From an uncultured Candidatus Udaeobacter sp. (GTDB lineage Bacteria > Verrucomicrobiota > Verrucomicrobiia > Chthoniobacterales > UBA10450), in contig CATPAV010000010.1 of NCBI GenBank assembly GCA_955652245.1, positions 1-9,699 of the forward strand: a stretch of 9,699 nt of DNA, read 5' to 3'. Position numbers and translations under genes: made by a program. Within the stretch, counting starts at the first letter, position 1. Every line of letters begins with the position of its first letter. Positions 6,400 through 9,699 of this stretch are shown one piece after another. A model generated the notes under the pieces. The model did not search any database. It saw only the letters and a list, made by a program, of their open reading frames with translations, and had not been told where the DNA came from.

Positions 6400-7005
6400 A
6401 TGACGACGGCCAATAAAATCACAATCGTTCGGATTTTGATAATTCCGGTTTTCGTCACGATGGCTATCTATTATGGCCAAAGCATCCAGCGCGGTGCGCC
6501 GCTCGAATGGCAACGTTTTACCGCGATCGTGATTTTTCTCGTTGCGGCCGCGAGCGACGGACTCGATGGCTATGTCGCTCGCCGTTACAAACAGCGCAGC
6601 GCGCTCGGCGCGATTCTCGATCCGATTGCCGATAAAGGCTTGCTCCTGAGCGCCATCATTACCTTGAGCATCAGCAATTGGAGCGATATCGATCCTGAAT
6701 ACGGGAGATTTCCGGCATGGTTCCCCGTTCTTGTTATTACACGCGATGCCGTCATTCTTGTTGGCGCCGGCGTGTTACATTTGCTCAACGGCAAAGTGCA
6801 CGTAAAACCAAGTTGGACCGGGAAAGTCGCCACTGTCTTGCAAATGGCGGCGATTGCATGGGTTATGTTGCAGCTACATTTTCTTCCCCTGCTCTACGTT
6901 GTCATCGCCGCCGGCCTGTTCACGTTTATCTCCGGAATTATTTACGTCATGGATGGGGTGCGACAGTTGCAGGCCGAAGGCCATGCGCACGCGACCAAAC
7001 ATTGA
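6400..7005 (+). CDS. pgsA: CDP-diacylglycerol-glycerol-3-phosphate 3-phosphatidyltransferase (PGP synthase)
   Basis: Makes phosphatidylglycerophosphate from CDP-diacylglycerol and sn-glycerol 3-phosphate, the committed step to phosphatidylglycerol and cardiolipin, in the inner membrane. The 201-residue protein has the complete CDP-alcohol phosphotransferase motif: Asp53, Asp56, Gly57, Ala60, Arg61, Gly70, Asp74 and Asp78 (SDGLDGYVARRYKQRSALG then AILDPIADKG). It starts MTTANKITIVRILIIPVFV, as usual for PgsA, and has several hydrophobic membrane segments, for example about residues 8-25, 41-52, 80-92 and 145-185. ATG 6400 fits the family N-terminus; an extension to 6349 would begin inside a repeat element. 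No Shine-Dalgarno sequence is seen. The stop is 17 bp before der, so the two are probably co-transcribed. Another CDP-alcohol transferase of this family cannot be fully excluded, but PgsA fits best. Confidence 0.9.
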   Translation: MTTANKITIVRILIIPVFVTMAIYYGQSIQRGAPLEWQRFTAIVIFLVAAASDGLDGYVARRYKQRSALGAILDPIADKGLLLSAIITLSISNWSDIDPEYGRFPAWFPVLVITRDAVILVGAGVLHLLNGKVHVKPSWTGKVATVLQMAAIAWVMLQLHFLPLLYVVIAAGLFTFISGIIYVMDGVRQLQAEGHAHATKH

Positions 7006-7022
7006 GTTTCGCGCTTTCCGTG

Positions 7023-8402
7023 ATGAACGGTTCCAACAAATCGCCGAATGTCGCGATCGTGGGTCGGCCGAACGTCGGTAAATCGGCGTTATTTAATCGC
7101 CTGGTCGGGCGCAAGATCGCGATTGTGCACGATCAACCAGGCATAACGCGCGACCGCATCGCAGCGATTTGCACGCGCGGAGCACAATCATTCATGCTTT
7201 GGGACACGGGCGGCGTCGGCGGCGCAGGCGAATCGGAATTATCAAAGCAGGTCCGCCGCGCTGTAGAAGAAGCCATTCACGACAGCGACCTCCTGCTTTT
7301 TCTGGTCGATGCGAAGCAGGGCTTGTCGCCGCTTGATCAGGAACTCGCGCGTGTGCTGCGCAGATCACAGAAGCCGGTCGTCCTCGTCATCAACAAGATC
7401 GACACTGAGAAACACGAGAACCTCGCGATTGATTTCGCAGCGCTGGGCTTTTCCCACACCTTTTCAATCAGCGCCGCGCATGGTCGCGGTATTTCGGAAT
7501 TGATAGAAACGATCGATCAATTCCTCCCCTCGCCTTCGCCAGTCAGCCAATCACCAGTCACTAGTCACCAGTCACTTTCCATTGCCATCATCGGCCGGCC
7601 AAACATCGGTAAATCTTCGTTGATCAACTCAATTGTGCACAGTGAGCGCGCGATTGTGAGCGAACTGCCCGGGACAACGCGCGATGCCATCGACATCTCT
7701 TATGAGCGCGACGGCCAGGAGTTTCTCTTTATCGATACTGCCGGAATCCGCAGACGCGGCAAACACTCAAGCTCGGTTGAAGTCTTCAGCGTGATGCGCG
7801 CGGAACGAAGCATTCGCCGCGCCGAACTCTGCGTGTTGATTGTCGATCTTACGATGGGTGTAACTGCGCAGGACAAACGGATCGCCGGCCTGATTCAAAA
7901 GGCGCGCAAAGCAGCACTGGTTGTTTTGAATAAATGGGATTTGATCAAGCCCAGGCGGAATGAAAAGAAGATGATGGCGCAACTCATCGATGAAACGCGG
8001 GCGCGCCTTTTCTTTCTCGACTACGCGCCAGTCCTAATTGCCTCTGCACTAACGGGGGAAAACATCGGCAAGTTATTTGCGCTCATCGAAAAAATTCGGC
8101 CCGCAGCGCGTGAGCGTATCGGCACGGGCGTTCTAAATCGATTGCTCCGCGCGGCTTTTGCTGCCAACCCGCCACCGATGGTTTCCGGTCGACGCCTTAA
8201 ATTATTTTACGCCGCGCAGGCGAGCGGGAATCTCGAAGCCGCACTCGAATCTCCGGAATTTGTCCTCTTTGTAAACGAGCCACGCCTGTTGAGCGAAACT
8301 TACCGGCGGTATCTCGAAGCACGTATTCGCAAAGCTCAGCCATACCCCGGGCTACCGATCATTTTGATCTGTCGTCCACGTCAGGAAAAGCGGCGAAAGT
8401 AA
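7023..8402 (+). CDS. der: Ribosome biogenesis GTPase Der (EngA)
   Basis: Der is an essential GTPase with two tandem G domains that acts in late 50S ribosomal subunit assembly; cytosolic. The 459-residue product has G domain 1 with GRPNVGKS (14-21), DTGG and NKID (124-127). G domain 2 has GRPNIGKS (from Gly191), DTAGIRRRGK and NKWD (303-306). The C-terminal KH-like domain runs from about residue 364 (TGVLNRLLRAAF to PIILICRPR). Length and domain order are typical. ATG 7023 lies just before the first G domain (MNGSNKSPNVAIVGRP); longer upstream frames overlap pgsA and show no homology. The linker between the G domains (about residues 168-187, SPSPVSQSPVTSHQS) is low-complexity and is encoded by a heptanucleotide tandem repeat. 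No strong ribosome-binding site is visible; coupling to pgsA, 17 bp upstream, is possible. Confidence 0.96.
   Translation: MNGSNKSPNVAIVGRPNVGKSALFNRLVGRKIAIVHDQPGITRDRIAAICTRGAQSFMLWDTGGVGGAGESELSKQVRRAVEEAIHDSDLLLFLVDAKQGLSPLDQELARVLRRSQKPVVLVINKIDTEKHENLAIDFAALGFSHTFSISAAHGRGISELIETIDQFLPSPSPVSQSPVTSHQSLSIAIIGRPNIGKSSLINSIVHSERAIVSELPGTTRDAIDISYERDGQEFLFIDTAGIRRRGKHSSSVEVFSVMRAERSIRRAELCVLIVDLTMGVTAQDKRIAGLIQKARKAALVVLNKWDLIKPRRNEKKMMAQLIDETRARLFFLDYAPVLIASALTGENIGKLFALIEKIRPAARERIGTGVLNRLLRAAFAANPPPMVSGRRLKLFYAAQASGNLEAALESPEFVLFVNEPRLLSETYRRYLEARIRKAQPYPGLPIILICRPRQEKRRK
7548..7575 (+). repeat. Heptanucleotide tandem repeat inside der
   Basis: Four consecutive 7-mers, CAATCAC, CAGTCAC, TAGTCAC and CAGTCAC, with a degenerate unit (AGTCAGC) just before. 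Because seven is not a multiple of three, each unit is read in a different phase, giving the Ser/Pro/Thr/Gln-rich linker of Der. Gain or loss of fewer than three units would shift the frame. Confidence 0.75.
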
Positions 8403-8407
8403 TTGTC

Positions 8408-8445
8408 GAATGGCGTTCGTCGCGCAGCAGTTTGATCGAACATTC
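8408..8445. other. Imperfect inverted repeat in the der-moxR gap
   Basis: GAAT-GGC-GTTCG (8408-8419) can pair with CGAACATTC (8437-8445): nine base pairs with a 3-nt bulge and a 17-nt loop. It covers half of the 72-bp gap. It may be a weak terminator or mRNA hairpin, but no T-run follows. The rest of the gap shows nothing recognisable. Confidence 0.25.
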
Positions 8446-8474
8446 TCCTCGTCGCGTCTGTCTCATCACACCGT

Positions 8475-9461
8475 ATGAAATCGACGCAGGAGATTACACA
8501 GGAAGTACGGGAGCTGGGGCAATGGATCCCGGCATTGCGCCAGCAGGTTGGTCATGTGGTGGTTGGCCAGAAATATTTGGTCGATCGTCTTTTGCTCGGC
8601 CTGCTCGCCAACGGTCATCTTCTGCTCGAGGGCGTTCCCGGGCTGGCCAAAACGCTGACCGTAAAAACAATGGCTGCGTGTATTCAAACCGGCTTTCAAC
8701 GTTTGCAATTCACGCCCGACCTTTTGCCCGCAGATTTGATCGGCACGCTCATTTACAATCCGCGCACCGGCGAATTTACGACGAAGCTCGGACCGCTTTT
8801 TTCGAACTTAATTCTGGCGGACGAAATCAATCGCGCGCCAGCAAAAGTGCAGAGCGCGTTACTCGAAGCGATGCAGGAACGGCAGGTCACTATCGGCGAA
8901 AAGACTTATCCGCTTTCCGATCCATTCCTAGTTTTGGCGACGCAAAACCCGCTCGAGCAGGAAGGAACCTATCAGTTGCCGGAAGCGCAGCTCGATCGGT
9001 TCATGCTGAAGTTGAATATCGGTTATCCGCAAAAATCAGAGGAGCGACAAATTCTCGATCTGATGGCGACATCGGCGCCCGATCTGCGAGTTGATCCAGT
9101 GATTGACCCAAAGCAGATCATCGCGGCACGCGACGTGGTGAACCAAATCTATATCGATGATCGCGTGAAAGATTATATTGTCGATGTTGTCTGGGCGACG
9201 CGCGAGCCCGCGTCCTACAATTTAAGTTTGGAAGGACTCATCCGTTATGGCGCTTCGCCGCGCGCGACCATTTATCTTGCGCTCGGAGCGCGCGCCCACG
9301 CGTTTCTGAACGGCCGCGGTTACGTCACGCCGCAGGATGTGAAAAGCATCGGCCCGGATGTGTTACGGCATCGCATCATCGTTAGCTACGAGGCGGAGGC
9401 GGAATCAGTGACGAGTGAAACCATTATTGAGCGGATCTTTGCCGGATTGCCTGTGCCGTGA
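8475..9461 (+). CDS. MoxR-family AAA+ ATPase
   Basis: A 328-residue AAA+ ATPase of the MoxR group, chaperone-like proteins that help assemble or activate partner complexes, often with VWA-domain proteins; the client here is unknown. Walker A is GVPGLAKT (53-60), Walker B is LILADEIN with Asp116 and Glu117, sensor 1 is ATQNP (Asn158), and LPEAQLDRF supplies Arg175. The C-terminal lid domain follows (SLEGLIRYGASPRATIYLAL). Length is normal and no domain is missing. ATG 8475 (MKSTQEITQEVRELGQWI) precedes the conserved part by a typical distance; no clear ribosome-binding site is seen. A DUF58 gene starts 8 bp after, or overlapping, its stop. That is the conserved MoxR-DUF58 order, usually followed by transglutaminase-like or VWA genes. 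Confidence 0.94.
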   Translation: MKSTQEITQEVRELGQWIPALRQQVGHVVVGQKYLVDRLLLGLLANGHLLLEGVPGLAKTLTVKTMAACIQTGFQRLQFTPDLLPADLIGTLIYNPRTGEFTTKLGPLFSNLILADEINRAPAKVQSALLEAMQERQVTIGEKTYPLSDPFLVLATQNPLEQEGTYQLPEAQLDRFMLKLNIGYPQKSEERQILDLMATSAPDLRVDPVIDPKQIIAARDVVNQIYIDDRVKDYIVDVVWATREPASYNLSLEGLIRYGASPRATIYLALGARAHAFLNGRGYVTPQDVKSIGPDVLRHRIIVSYEAEAESVTSETIIERIFAGLPVP

Positions 9462-9469
9462 CGTTGTCG

Positions 9470-9699
9470 ATGGAAGAAGAGAGACATACTCCCGCCGAGA
9501 TCCTTAAGAAAATCCGAACGCTGGAAATAAAAACGCGAGGCCTCGTCGAGACCGCCTTCGCTGGCGATTACCACAGTGTTTTCAAAGGTCGCGGAATGAA
9601 TTTTGAAGATGTGCGCGAATATCAGCCGGGCGACGAAATTCGCACGATTGATTGGAACGTAACGGCGCGGCTGGGCACCGCGTATGTAAAAAAATTTAC
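9470..9699 (+). CDS. DUF58 domain-containing protein, 5' part only
   Basis: The open frame runs to the right edge without a stop; 76 residues are visible. AFAGDYHSVFKGRGMNFEDV then REYQPGDEIRTIDWNVTAR is the hallmark N-terminal DUF58 segment (FxGxYxSxFKGxG, PGDxxRxIDW), here about residues 30-67. Full family members are commonly near 300 residues and have a VWA-like fold; the molecular role is not established. ATG 9470 was chosen. GTG 9458, which overlaps the moxR stop, is in frame and would add four residues; neither has a clear ribosome-binding site. Tight linkage to moxR implies a shared transcript and function. Confidence 0.92.
   Translation, partial: MEEERHTPAEILKKIRTLEIKTRGLVETAFAGDYHSVFKGRGMNFEDVREYQPGDEIRTIDWNVTARLGTAYVKKF

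Noticed and set aside
6717..7022. Upstream extension of der to 6717
   Set aside because: The extra 102 residues overlap pgsA and are Arg/Cys-rich; the Der family begins just before the first GRPNVGKS motif, matching ATG 7023.
7540..7575. Heptamer array as a CRISPR or plasmid iteron origin
   Set aside because: Units are 7 bp with no spacers, lie inside der and have no cas or rep gene nearby; it is better explained as a simple tandem repeat.
8432..9094. Plus-strand open frame of 220 codons overlapping moxR in another frame
   Set aside because: The moxR frame has complete AAA+ motifs; this frame is a low-complexity Arg/Ser/Ala shadow.
9458..9469. GTG 9458 as the DUF58 start, overlapping the moxR stop
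   Set aside because: Possible and in frame, but ATG 9470 is the standard codon and no ribosome-binding site favours the earlier start; kept as an alternative.

Overview
This is an ordinary bacterial chromosomal segment with several unusual details. The protein families point to a free-living Gram-negative-type bacterium. My best guess is a soil Verrucomicrobiota (Chthoniobacterales-like), based on the look of the proteins, the moderately GC-rich codon use and the short palindromic repeats in gaps and linkers. This placement is inference; no rRNA or taxonomic marker was compared. Only one of the eight genes has a clear Shine-Dalgarno sequence.

Left part, minus strand (1-2350): threonine synthase (thrC) followed downstream by aspartate kinase (lysC), two genes of the aspartate-family amino acid pathway. 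lysC runs off the left edge and lacks only its C-terminal end. thrC is split by an apparent one-base deletion near 2030, so as read it would make only a 113-residue fragment. A 9-bp inverted repeat lies between the two genes.

Centre, plus strand (2420-5518): a divergent gene for a 1032-residue 2-oxo acid dehydrogenase that joins E1-alpha, E1-beta, a lipoyl domain and the E2 acyltransferase catalytic domain in one chain. It has no recognisable peripheral-subunit-binding domain, and Asn replaces the usual Asp of the E2 HxxxDG motif. Both linkers flanking the lipoyl domain contain a roughly 62-65-nt inverted-repeat DNA element in the same reading phase. A third palindrome encodes the C-terminus. 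This combination is the most noteworthy signal in the window.

Right part, plus strand (5632-9699): a DJ-1/PfpI-family protein (5632-6219), a 180-bp gap made largely of palindromic repeat units (6220-6399), then pgsA (phosphatidylglycerophosphate synthase), der (ribosome-assembly GTPase, with a heptanucleotide tandem repeat encoding its inter-G-domain linker), a MoxR-type AAA+ ATPase and the start of a DUF58 protein. MoxR and DUF58 are a conserved pair. No tRNA, rRNA, CRISPR array, transposase or phage gene was seen. I do not see a clearly new multi-gene system; the novelty lies in the fused dehydrogenase and its repeat-derived linkers.
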